DNA from: Cladopsammia gracilis
Taxonomy: Eukaryota; Cnidaria; Anthozoa; Scleractinia; Dendrophylliidae
DNA: 64,000 nt
Direction: 5' to 3'
NCBI GenBank assembly: GCA_022457155.1
Contig: JAJGOT010000239.1
Location: 627,001 to 691,000 of the forward strand
Position numbers and translations under genes: made by a program. The notes under the pieces were generated by a model. It made no database searches. It had not been told where the DNA came from and worked only from the letters and a program-made list of their open reading frames with translations. Each line of letters starts with the position of its first letter. Position 1 is the stretch's first letter. Positions 1-13,000 of the stretch are shown here, one piece after another.

Positions 1-1080
1 GTTCTCCCTCATTTCACACAATGCACATTTATGTAGAAATGGAAAACATTAAAACCTGTATTAAGCGGAGACCAGCTGCTTGGGTCCCTACATTTTCTTC
101 CCATATTAACTCTTCGATTTCCCGCGCGACTATTTCTCGCAATAAGCCCTGCAAGAACGGGAAGAAATCCGCCTGTCTTGCAACACACGTACGCCCAACA
201 AAAATACTGTCTTCGAATCTCCAGACCATCCTTCAAACTGCTGCAGATTTTGTACATTTAGCCCTTTGCAACGAAGATTTTAGTTTAGACTGACTTTGAA
301 AACCTTTCAAACCGTCACTTGCGGTTTCCCATAGTGTTGCGCTCCGTTGATTTTGACCTCATTTTAGCGTCCTTTTTTGTCTCGCATTTCATGTGTTCTT
401 TTAGCCATTAATATTACCATGTACGTTTTTATATACGAAAGCTTTCAATTTCTCTAACTTTTCTCTCTGAAATACCGGATATGACAGGATCTAAAATTAT
501 CTGTCGACAGTAAACATAACAGCGTCAATTTCTTTCCTGCTATTAATAAACAGTCACGCTAGGCCCAGCTGTTTTATTTTTTTTGATTTTAATTTTCAGG
601 ATCCAACCTTTATAGCAGACAGTTGCGCCGAAAACGCAAACTACCTACGGCGGTCTGCCAGCATGTCCCCCCACGAAATTTTCAAACTAGAAGAATCAGA
701 AACGCCGTTTCCGTTTTTAGAATGAAAAATACTTTACCTAGCACACTTTTCAAAAAGCTCATAATCGTGTGGGCAAATCGCCGTAGTCCCACTCATCACA
801 GGTAGCGGACAAGAACTGCAGGACGGTCTTTTGGTACCCAGTCCCATAGCAGTGACAGCGACCCACTAACTAACAATGTACTGTAAAACGAACCTGTAGT
901 CGGCAGGAGGGTCGTCTATTAAGAGGACACTAGCAAGGGTTCCGAGGGTGTCCGCTTAATAGAGGTTTCACTGTATGGAAGAATAAAAAAATGTATTTTA
1001 AACCTTTATTTATACACTTTTATGTACACTGTACAATGTAAATGCTGAGAATATTCTTTTTTTTTTTTTTTTGTCAACAG
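1..1080. other. Probable UBE3C intron or upstream flank; no gene recognised
   Basis: The first coding exon I can support starts at 1081, after a T-rich tract and a CAG acceptor. Short open frames cover 21-293 (+), 29-229 (-) and 623-805 (+), but none resembles a known family or has convincing splice borders. The UBE3C frame is already open at 1081, so this stretch is most likely the preceding intron. About 400 residues of the protein must be encoded further upstream. Confidence 0.5.
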
Positions 1081-4000
1081 CCTGCACTTGAAATTCTAAG
1101 AGAGAAATGCATGAATGTTCTTGATTCTAAAGAACATGTCAAGACTTTGGAATCTCTTGTGACAAGGTGCAATATAGTTTGTTATAGTGTTCTTTTTGTA
1201 ATAAAAAAATCGTTAGCTTTGTATTTGTAATTTCTTACTTTTAATTAATCTTTCAGGTATGTGTGTTATGACTTAACTGTTTCCGTTTAAAAATCATTAA
1301 TTTTGTAGACACAGAGAAGTGGCGCATGAGTCAGAAGTCATCACTGCACTTTGTAACATTTGTCATTTTTTGATGTCAGAGAACAGGCTACCCATCCACA
1401 AAACAAGGTGTGTTAAATTCAAATGATCGAATTAAGCAATAGACCGCACATTATCATGGTTTATCGGCTCAATAAAACAGGCGGGATGTTGGAAGATCAT
1501 GAGAAGATGTCACGAGCCAAAGGCGAGTGATTTACAACATTTTCGAGTGTCATTCCAACATCCCAAGTGGTTTATTGCACTGATAAACCATAGAAAGGTG
1601 AGGTATATTGCTTTTATATAATTAACAAATTTACACCGGTTTTCCGTGGTGTGGACTCTTATTTACCACGATTTACGTCATCACATGGTCAAAATGTTGT
1701 GGGCTCACGAGGCGCAGCCGAGTGAGTCAGCAACAAATTTGATGACGTAAATCGTGGTAAATAAGAGTCCACACCACGGAAAACCGGTGTAAATTTGTTT
1801 TTTACAACAATATTTAGAAAAAAACACAAGGAATAATCGAAGTCTTGTTACAAAACGTGACAGCAAAGAAAGAGCAAGCGTTTTCTATAACTTTCTCGCA
1901 ATCTGATTGGTGTTTTTCAAGCGCGCGTGATGTTAGCGTCAGCACCGTTGTCTGGACTCTCATTTACCACTCACGTCGACCAATCAGATTGCGAGTTTAG
2001 CGGCAATTGTGGTAAAATAACTACGTTTTCCATGTGGTTTAACGGTATAATAGTCAATAGCTTTTGACCAATCGCAGCGCGTGTATTAATTCAGTTATTG
2101 TATAACCTATGGTCAACATTTGTATTAAATTCTATTGGCGCAGTTGTGTAATTTGCGGTTTTTCATTCCAAAGCTCATGCACCCAACCTTTCCCTTCCTC
2201 CGTTAATTCGCCCAGCCACGTCAGCATGCTAGATGTCCGAACACGTTTTATCGTACATAAACGTTTTTATATACGCATTTCTCTACTTGTCAAGCTCTTG
2301 ACAAGAAACGCTTTATTAAAAACAAGAGAAAAAAAGTTGAACGGGAAAAAGGCATCATTAGGACAATTAGATCCCTGGTACAGAAGCAAATGACCTTTTG
2401 AAACCATTGAACATTTACCCTTTTTATAAGTATAGTATGTCCCTTGGACTTTACATAGACGAAAACCTTTCCTGGAAGGAGCACATACAAGTAATTTCAA
2501 AAAACGTTACTTCCAGTATTGGTGCACTTAAACGAGTCAGGCCATTTATCTCCATGCACACTGCAATTAAAATATACAACGGCATTATTGAGCCGCACTT
2601 CCATTACTGTGGTGTTGTTTGGGATGGCCTGCTTCAACGGCTAAGCGAGAAACTTCAGAAACTACAAAACCGTCCTGCTAGAGTTACCACCCGATCCAGC
2701 TATGACACAAGCTCTAGCTATCTTCTCAACTCGCTGGGCTGGAACACCTTATCCATTAGAAGGGTGAAGCAAAAGGCAGTCATATGTACAAATGCGTAAA
2801 CAAGCTCGCCCCAGATTATCTATGCAGTATGTTTACTCCCAAAATTACATCCTATAAGCTTTGTAATGCCAATCAAAAAATAGGTCCGCAATGCGAACAT
2901 GTGTCTAGTGCAAGGTTGATATGATGTGAATTTGTGTAACCATCTCTGGTGTAGCTTGCATCGCCGGTTAAGTCCAGTGGTTTACAGTTCGTCTGTGATG
3001 TAGGCTATCTATTCTTTGGTTTTGTAATTGTATTTAGTGTATGCAGCAGTTATTATAGAGCGTATGCACTCACGTGGCAAGCAGCTATGCAAATTTATTG
3101 GAACAAAAGAAAGTGTTAACACATGAAAAGCGTTCAAATCCCACAGGATTATTTTGGTACACCAACATGGCCGCCGTTCTATTGTTTTGGTACACCAATA
3201 TGGCCGCCGTGACGTCATGTGCATACGCTCTATAGCATTTTGAATTAACCCTTCAAAAATGGCGGCCGAGAAATAACTGCTGATTCAAAGAAACGCTGGG
3301 TCCACGAGGCCAAGTTTGAAATAAACACCAGGGGCGTTTAATTGAGAAAATACGGTACATTACATGTAGAAGAAAACACGTAAAGGACCAGCAGACACGG
3401 TTGAATAATTCAAAATTAATGCTTTATTAAGACAAACTGAAGTGTTTAGTTTCACTGATTATCCATGAAGTGTAACAGAACTGGAACAGAATGAGTTATA
3501 CAATATTAACTGTCATAGAATTACTTACATCTGAACTTGAGGTACATCTTATGCGAGATACTTGTTTTAAAAATCTTAAACTTATTTTCACGTTATATTT
3601 ACGGTTGAATCACTGATGCTATAAAAAAGCAATGAATTGCAACAAAATTAATAATATAAATTTAAGATATGCACCATTAGAAAACTGATAGGAATGGAGC
3701 AAAAGAAAAGAATCCCAGTAAATTCTTAAGAAAAAAAAAAACATTCCCACGCATTATTGTAAATGTACCAGCAGAAGTATCTGATACTGTCAATATGTTA
3801 CTTAAGGTTACCCACTGAAACAGGGACAATTAAGGTGAATTTAAAGATAAGATTGCAATACAAAAGCACAGCACTGTTTCAACATAAGACCGCATAAAGT
3901 TGTCCAGGCAGCCAACTGGCTTATCAGCAGTCTGTATAGACAAGAAGGAATAACAATTAATCAAGACTGGGGAGTAAAATATAGTGACAACTGTATATTA

Positions 4001-7000
4001 GATGGTAGTACTGTTGAAAATCAAAATGCACAGTCACAAAATACACTTAATGTTAACAGTAGTGGTAATATTGAAACCAATAGTAATTGTGATGAAGTTC
4101 TTGAGACTGAAGATCAGTGGAGTGAGGATGAAGGAGAAATACCTGCTGGTGTTACTTACACAATGTTCACAGCAAGCCCACAAAATATAAAATCTCTTAC
4201 ATCAATGTTGATTTATAATATTGCATGGAAAGGTTTCATTTGATTGATGCTTACATGGTTTTCAAACTGGGAACTAATTGTATTTCTAGTATGGGTCTAG
4301 TATGACTTTCTCCATATAAACAGGCCACAGCTTTCGTAGATGTTTGGTCGACGAAAGATGTTTTCATTTCAGCGGCGGCTGAGTTTCTATATCTCTGAAA
4401 TACATGAAATACATTTCCCACATGGCCCTTATTTAATTCCTCAACGGGCTTTGTAATCCCCAAACGGGGCTCGATCATCCCCAAACGGGGCTCATTTGTT
4501 CCTTTGAAGGGCTTTTTTTCCCAAATGGGGCTTATGAAGCTTGATTTCTTTCTTTCGAAGCACCGGGATCACTCTCAACATTGCAGCATCGTTATTCCGT
4601 TGTAGCCGAGTAAGCTTAAGCTTATATCGATTTAAAACTTGAAAGCATCTTTTAAAGCTTTTCGTTCCCCCAGATTGACACATACTTCGAAAGCTGTGGC
4701 ATATTGGGAAAGTAACTTTAAAGAAATTCATCATAAAAGTGAGAAAGAACTTGGTTTACTCACCAAACTCACTGCCTTTCGCGTCCTTCGCATCATGTTT
4801 CGCGTCGTTCGCATCAGGCAAAATACGAAGATAAGCTTACTCGAGACCTTTCGCTCGGACTCAATTCCCTGGATTCAATTGGTCCCGAATATCCCTTTGC
4901 TTGCTCCGCGTCTGCTCCGGTGATCGAGCCCCAATTCCGAATACTCCGACTGTTGTAAACGACAAAATATCGACGTGGTTACATTACGCATTGATCTTAT
5001 ACTTCATGTAACAAGTCACGTAAGGGAAACTTCGGTGAAACCATATGAACATTACATAATATCTTACCGTATATGCAGTATTTATCGAATTTTTCTCTAA
5101 CATAGTGTCTACGTGCTGCGCACTAGACACAAAAATAGTGATACCAAGACCAAGAACTGACTACCAAAGGCGTAACTTTATCTGTAATGGTGCTTTCCTC
5201 TGGAATGATCTCTCACAGGAACTACGAACAGCTGAGTCTTTAGGCCACTTTAAAAAAGGTGTCAATAAATGGTTTTCTGTATCAGACTCCCACACAGCCG
5301 CAAATATGTAAAACAGTGTATAGAATATTAATTATTTGAGTTATCTTTCTTATAAATACTGATATTATACCGTGTATAAATAAAGTTTGACATTACATTA
5401 CATTACATTACATTACGTTACGTTACGTTACGTTACGTTACGTTACATTACACGTCCAGTAAGGTGATGACGGCAACGTAAAACACAACCGTTTGTTGAG
5501 TTGAATTGGAATCAGTATGAAACTGTACAAAAATATTCTGCAGTAAACTTGCCTTAATTTATTTATAACATGAATAAATAAAACGCAGTGACCTGTAACA
5601 CAATATTTGTGATGTAATGCTCATGGTCAGGTTGAATTAAGCTTTTTTGTTTGTGTTGTCATTTTAAGCGTCTGTTTGATACTTAAATTGTAATGTACGT
5701 AGGCTGCGCAACAGGCGCTTTTGTGTTTCGCGCAGGCTAATTGTAATGTGACGATTTTGTTATCTTTACTGGAGCTTATATGTTTTACTTTCCTTTTTAT
5801 TTTCTCTGCAGGCTTCTCTATACCCTAGCCTTGAACCCCGTGTTTGTAAGAGAACTTTGGCGCAATGTACGGTCTGCCACAGTGTTTACAAGTACTGGGT
5901 GAGTGATTCCTTTACGCTGCTTACGAACACAAAACAATTGAACTACCATGCCACATCATCCGTACCCTGGTCGTATCAGAAACGTTGATACGAGTTTTTC
6001 TGTAAAATAATTCCATTTATTATATGGTCGGCTCTGTGAACAGGCAATATGAAGCAAATCCTGCTCTCTGATTGGTTACCAGAGCGTCACTCGCGATTGC
6101 CGGCTGTGCTCCCGCAAGAAAAAAAGTTTCTGGGAAACCGAAAGTAAATATTATTATTTATTAACCAAATAGGCCATTTGCACGATGACGTCATTTGACT
6201 ACTACTACCAGAATTCATTTCGTTTTTCCTTTCTTATTTCAATTTTGTAATCCCAGTGCGGTTTAAATAACAATAGCCCTAATTTGCACTACAAAACAAA
6301 AAACTGAAGGATTCTGGTTGTAGTAGTCAAATGACGTCATCGTGCAAATGGCCTATTTGTTCGGTCAAGCTTTCTGGATATTTGCCTCGTTCTTTCTTTC
6401 TTTTTCTTTTTGCGTTTTTATGGACCGAGGCGAAGTTGAGACCAATAAAACGCTAAAAACAACAAGCTTGGTCATTAGCTGGTTTTCAGTAATGTTCGAT
6501 ATTCCTAATAATTAAATTGAAAGTACATTTGTAGTGTGCTAGTTGAAGTTTCTTTGTTGTTCGAGCGATAAGTGAACTTGTCCGTGAAAACAGTTTGAAC
6601 ATTTTTGATCTCTTATACTTTTTCTTTACTCTTTTCTCCCATTTCTCCCATTTCATTTTACTTACATTTATTATAATGCTGTCTCAGTTTTATTTTATTT
6701 ATTTTGCTTCACAGGAAAGAAATTCCCTTGTTAGAGCTGATATCGCGTGGAACAAATCTTTCAATACAAGAAGCCGGTGCCATAACTCCATTACTGTCTC
6801 TTTTGTCATCTTTGCTCAGCAATGCTCTTTTCTCTGTTCATGACCACGAATTTTATGGAGAAGAAGGTAAAAACTGTCAGTCAGTTATTCAGTCAGTCAG
6901 TCAGTTGGTCAGTCAGTCAGTCAGTCAGTCAGTCAATCAGTCAGTCAATCAGTCAGTCAGTCAATCAGTCAGTCAGTCAGTCAATCAGTCAGCCAGTCAA

Positions 7001-10000
7001 TCAGTCAGTCAGTCAGTCAGTCAGTCAATCAGTCAGTCAATCAGTCAGTCAGTCAATCAGTCAGTCAGTCAGTCAATCAGTCAGCCAGTCAATCAGTCAG
7101 TCAGTCAGTCAGTCAGTCAATCAGTCAGTCAGTCAGTCAGTCAGTCAGTCAGTCAGTCATTCGGTCAGTCCGTCAATCAGCCAGTCTGCCAGTTACGGTA
7201 GTCGTTAACTTAAGCAATTTAGTACTTTTTACTAACCCTCTTTCATCAGTTCCTTTTCTTTTGTCTCAACTTGTCAAATGTATTTCGCTCCGGTATGATC
7301 TTTTCTCTTTCTGTTTTGTCCTATCCTTTTGTTTTCCTTCCTTCATCCACTTGTGTCATTTGTGTGCATCTGCATTATGTCTCCATTTTGTCAAGTACAG
7401 CTGCCCCTTTGTTACAAAACAATTCAAAGTTTTGTCGTATTATTATTACTATTTTTTTTTTATTTTGTATGATACACATAAATAGCACATAAAACATTGG
7501 TGCGCCGAGATGAAAGTTCTGTTCGAGCGTTCAACTTCGTATCTCCCGAGTGAGCTCGGCAAACGAGTAAGATATCTAGTTGAACACAAAAAGAGAAGAT
7601 TTCGCTTCTCTCCAAGCAGCCATGTGCTATTTCGTTTATTATATAAAGGACACTAGTTACGGGGCTTTAATTATTTTCCAAAGATTTCAGTTATGTCCAG
7701 CATTGCAGATAATTAGATGCATGACAAATTTAATAAGCGTCAAAAAGTGTCCTCTTGCTCTTCTACTCAACTTCAACATCACTTGTTTTCAAAAATACAG
7801 ACAAAAAACGTCACGAAGGGTCCCCTAAATTCTGCTCTTTAAGTAAAGATAAACAGGTGCGTTTACCCTAACCTAAAAATAACACTAACACTAATGCTTA
7901 CCTTACATTTCAAAAAAGATGGTAATCACTTTGACTTAACGGGACACTTCGTGTTGGATATCAAAATTTGCCATGCATCTAATTATCTGCAATCCTGGAC
8001 ATAAGTGCAAGATTTCCGAAAGTTTTGAACATTCTCCGAGTACTGTTGGAAGGTTGTAAGAACGTTTCCGATATATTTTCCGAAATTTCCTGAACTTTAC
8101 TGAATTTGTCGGAAGATTTCCAAGGAAGATCCGAAGATGTTTCGATTATAGGTCTACCAACACCTTTTAGTTCGTTCGACATTTCATAAGGGCAAACATG
8201 GCAGCAAACGTAAAGACATTGGTATATTCGGTCTTCACAGTGAAGATAAAATTGATATCTTCACATGTGTGAAGACATGATTTTTACGCAGTTAACTGAC
8301 ATAATAATATTCATTATATATTTGCAATATTTCTGCAGGTCAAAGAAGTTGCTTTATGCCGTTCTCTCTCAAGGAAATCGAAAGCATGTCTTCAATACTC
8401 TGCAATGTTGCGATTGGCATTATAGAGATTATTTATCCAGAGACAAGTCCAACATTTACTGGGCAGTATCTTGCTGCTATGAAAAGTGTCGGAGCCAAAT
8501 CTGCACTATTGAAAACGGACGAATTTTATCCCAAAGAAAAATGGATCAAGCTTTTAAAGGTTTGTGACCCATATGCCAGAATAACCGTTTATTGAGTGTC
8601 GTAAAACCAAAATCAAAGTAATTGCTTTGGCCAATCGAGGGTTAATACCACGGGTTTTGGTAAACACTCTGTAAGATATCTGGGACCAGTACTCTGGTCC
8701 AAGTTAGATGCAAAGGCAAGGGAACTACTTACTTTAGAAGCTTTTAAGAATCTAATCAGAAAACAAGATCTAACTAGCCTTATTACGTATGATTGTAAAA
8801 GTTGTGTCCTGTGTAATTCTTAATTCTTAGTTTGTATATTCTCAGTTTGTTTTTATATTTGAATTGTTATTTTATAAGATGTTATGTTATAGAGTTTTAT
8901 ACAAAATCCTACTTGTTTATCATTTATTAATGTAATTTAGCTTGTTTAAATATTTAGATAGTGTAGATAGGTGTCCTCACTAAGTGGGTAACTGCTATAT
9001 TTTATCTTGACACAGAAATAAAGTTTTTATTATTATTATTATTAGGCACACAATCCAGTGAACCAATCGAATCTGGAAGCCATTAAATGCAACTGGCGCC
9101 AAGCGCGGAAAAACGCGTTTGAACGAGGCGTGATTTTTTTTTTTTACTTCTGATTGGTTGAGAAAGCGACGCGAGGTTTTTAGCCAAACACAAAGCGCAG
9201 CAATTCAAAATCAAAGCAATCGCGAAATTACTTTTGACACAATTGAAAACCGCCCTATTGGGTGAAATACGTTGAAACAAATGCTTGTCTGGAGTTCAGG
9301 CTAACTGGAAAATAAATAATCAAGGGTGTTATTTACGCTGCATCTTTTTATGCTAAATTTCGATTTATTTTAATAACAAATTCGAAAGTTGAGAAAAGTG
9401 GACATAACTTATGAGCTATAGCTATATATTTAAGTAATGATCCGCATAAGAAGGAAAGAGCTAACGGCAATGCACGATGGAATGCCAACTTATTTTCATT
9501 GTTACAACTAGTGATTTCATTGGCCTAGACTCAAAGACCGCTAAATAGTTAGGTTTCAAGGTGCATTTCCTTTGATTTTTTAAAGGTTTCATGTAATTTA
9601 AGACACAATCGCAAAATATGCAAATTTTTAAAGAAATTGTATTTGAGGAACTTCATCAAAGAAGCAAAATTATTAGCTATTGTCTTCTGCTATTCTGATT
9701 GGTTAAGCACAAACATTTCCTAAAATGTATCTGACGCAAATGGATATTCTTCATTTTTATACTAAAATGTAATTATAAACCATTAGCCCCGCCCCTATTC
9801 TTGAAATTAAAGACATTCTATGTGAGAAAGAGCCAATGCCGCAGAACAATGAAGTTTACTGTAGTTCTTATGTGGAGCGTTACTTAATTCTGTAGTAATA
9901 TATTGAACTTTCAAATTCGTTGAATGTCAAAACAGTTTTGTGTTTCACCTGACGGATCGTTTTATCGGGATTGCTATTATTCCATTGTGTCAAGGTCAAA

Positions 10001-13000
10001 CCGTTAATTGCTACAAGTGTTACTTTGTTTTACCTCATGTAGGACGTGACGAGTCTTGTTCGTCAGCTTCACTCGCGAGACTCGAGAAGACAGTTCTGTG
10101 CTGAAGGTCACTGGTTATCACATAAAGTCAGCATAGACCCTACTCAGGTAAATCGACGTTTGTTACGCTCAGATTCACTGCTATTCACGATGAGGCAGTG
10201 GCAATATTATCAGCACTAAGTTGTAAGGCACACAAACGCGCGCGTCGTGAAAACAGAAGGTCTCGAACTAGTGTGACTGTGGAGTGTGTATTATAAACGC
10301 GTTTTCCGGTATTCACATTTTGTGCCTCTACCATTAGCGTTAACATAGAAAAATAAGAAGCCCGATGTGGTCAAGAAATACTTCTTGGACTTAGTCCGCA
10401 TTCGTTTAAACCACGTTTGTACTTCTGATTGTCTTATAATAGAAGGCTGTCATAAGTAAACCAGCGATTCGTCCTTCACTTATAATTATCCTTAGTGAGT
10501 AGAGAAATACAGTGTATTAAAGTGTAAAATGGGTCGAGATGGTGATGTGACACTACCTTTACGTTGTTTTCCTTACGTCGATATTTACGTTGTGCCTGAT
10601 ATCCGGTGTCTTGGATGTGTCGATCACCAGGCGAGAGATCACGGAAATAAGAAACATACATGTCGCCGATAGGCACGATAGCCGACGATACGTCACAAAC
10701 GATACTCACGAAAATACAAAATACGTACCTCGAATAAACATCGGGTTTCAGTGTCGATCGAAGCTCGATGTGCGATTCCGAACACTATTCGAAGATAAGG
10801 GCTATAGCTACTTACACTTAGACTTACACACTCCATGGAATAGTAGCTACTCTCTTCATAGAAGAGCAGTCACAAAAATAGCATTTACAGTTTAGCTTTA
10901 AATTAGCTTGGTACTATTGTTTTATTTAAGTTCACCAGTTTCTTTGCTAAGCCACCTCACTATTTTCTTTGCTTTAACAGATGCGAATTGACGGGTTTTT
11001 AAATGAAGAAGGTAGGTGAAAATAATTTGCCACACATTGGTCAAGATGAAGTCGGACTTAAATCTAATGTAACATCTTCATATAGATTGAAGTAACTACG
11101 TAGAAGTGGCGGTTCCGTCTCCAGTGGAGACGTTGAAGAACTACTAAGGACAAAGATAATGATGCCTTGGCTGTGAACACCCTCAGTTTCATCCATTCTT
11201 TCATGGGTGGGGTGGGGTAAATGAGATCAACATTGGACCAATAGCAGCTGTCCAAGGCGCTTTCTCAATCGTCAAGTTACTACCATACGACCTCTCTTTT
11301 GACTTAAAAGATTACATACAATGCACGCTTAGATTTCAGAAACATCAGTCAACAATAAACACTCACATCTGTAGTCGTACTATTGACACTTGTACTATTG
11401 AGTGCAACCATGTAGGTAAAAAGATAAACACGAGCCGCAAGTGTCTCCATTCGCCACTTTAGAAACGAGAAGGAAACTGGGCCGAGTGAACTTTCGCAAC
11501 AACTTCTGGGACTGTTACTGGGGACAGAGACAAAAGAAGCGTCCCCTGTAACGATCCCAGAAGTCATTGCGAAAGTTCACTCGGCCCAGTTTCCTTCTCG
11601 TTTCTAATGTGGCGAATGGCTGGATCTTAACCCCATTTCTTTAGCACGAAGCAACTAGGAATATAGAGACAATTTGGACAAAGTTTCGTGTCTAAGAATA
11701 GAGTATTTTCACTCACGTGGTCTGCTGCTATGCTAATTTGTTTGAACAAAACAAATTATTTGCATTAGAAAAGAGTTTACTTCCCACAGGATTAGCTTTG
11801 GACACCAATATCGCCGCCGTTTTATTGTTTTGGGACACCAACATGGCCGCCGTGACGTCATGTGAAAACACTCCATACAACACGATGACAGAGACTGATC
11901 CTCGAACCAACGACCTTCGGGTTGGCGGAAAGTCTAACGCGATATCCACTACACCACCGCGTCTCCGTAAGGCCTGTAAACCATGAACTGTAAAGTAATA
12001 CGTCAACGTATTCTGGTGAAGTTGTTCCTATATTAATGCTTGCATGTTTTTTCTAGGTTCAGTTGAGGGTGTCTTGGAACCAGGGATGTCATCTGCAACA
12101 ACCAGGAACATGTCCATTCTGCAGCACTTACCTTTTGTTGTTCGTTTTAAAGACAGAGTTAAGGTGAGATTGTAAAACCATAACAGTCAACATTTTGTGG
12201 GTTTAGGATTAGTTTAGACTTTGTCAAAGTCATTCGATTCTCATTTCCGATCTGGTATTTCCAGGGCAAAAGACTTATCCCTTGCAGCGTGCCGAAGAAA
12301 AATCTTAACCTCGACTTGTGGTTCATGATTAGGTTTAAACCCCAAAATGCGCTTATTTGCTGAACCGGAGTTCTTTTCTCTCATTTCCCTGTCTAATGAA
12401 TGGGGTTGTGTCCTCGTGTACAACAGTAATGCAATGATAAAATACAACACATTGTGTAAACCTCATATGGTGTCTAACGTCAGTTTGGGAGATTGAAACG
12501 AATGTTAACCGTTGAGATCTAAGGTTGTGTGTGTGGGAGGTATGGTAGCGAAATTGAAGGGGCGTCTAACTTGTATTTTCGGAAGATTACGGTTTGATTC
12601 CTGCAATAATGGTTGCTAGCATTCCGGAAGATGAAGGCAATGTGGGTGGTAACTGATGTGATTTGTTATTTCTTAGTTGCTGCAGAGAATTGTAGCAAAG
12701 AATCGTTCGGACGCCCAAGGAGATCTGCATAACTTTATGATGGGGCCAGCTATTGATGTGACAGTCAACAGGAACTACATATATCAGGATGCGTTTGATC
12801 AACTTACTGAAGACAAAGGTGACACAAAATTATGAGATCATAACATATGCTCCAGCAAGCCCAAGAGTGCCAAAAATCAAGGATGGAAGAAAAATCCCAA
12901 ATTTCATATTCTTGGCTTTCACTTACGTCATTTCAAAATTCAGAAGCATTAAACAATAGATTTCGAATCCAAAATGTTTATGAAATTGTAGAGAGTTGAA

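Noticed and set aside
6704..7208. Ser/Gln/Val repeat proteins (two frames)
   Set aside because: They read through the donor at 6,867 into the CAGT microsatellite. Only 6715-6866 is coding.
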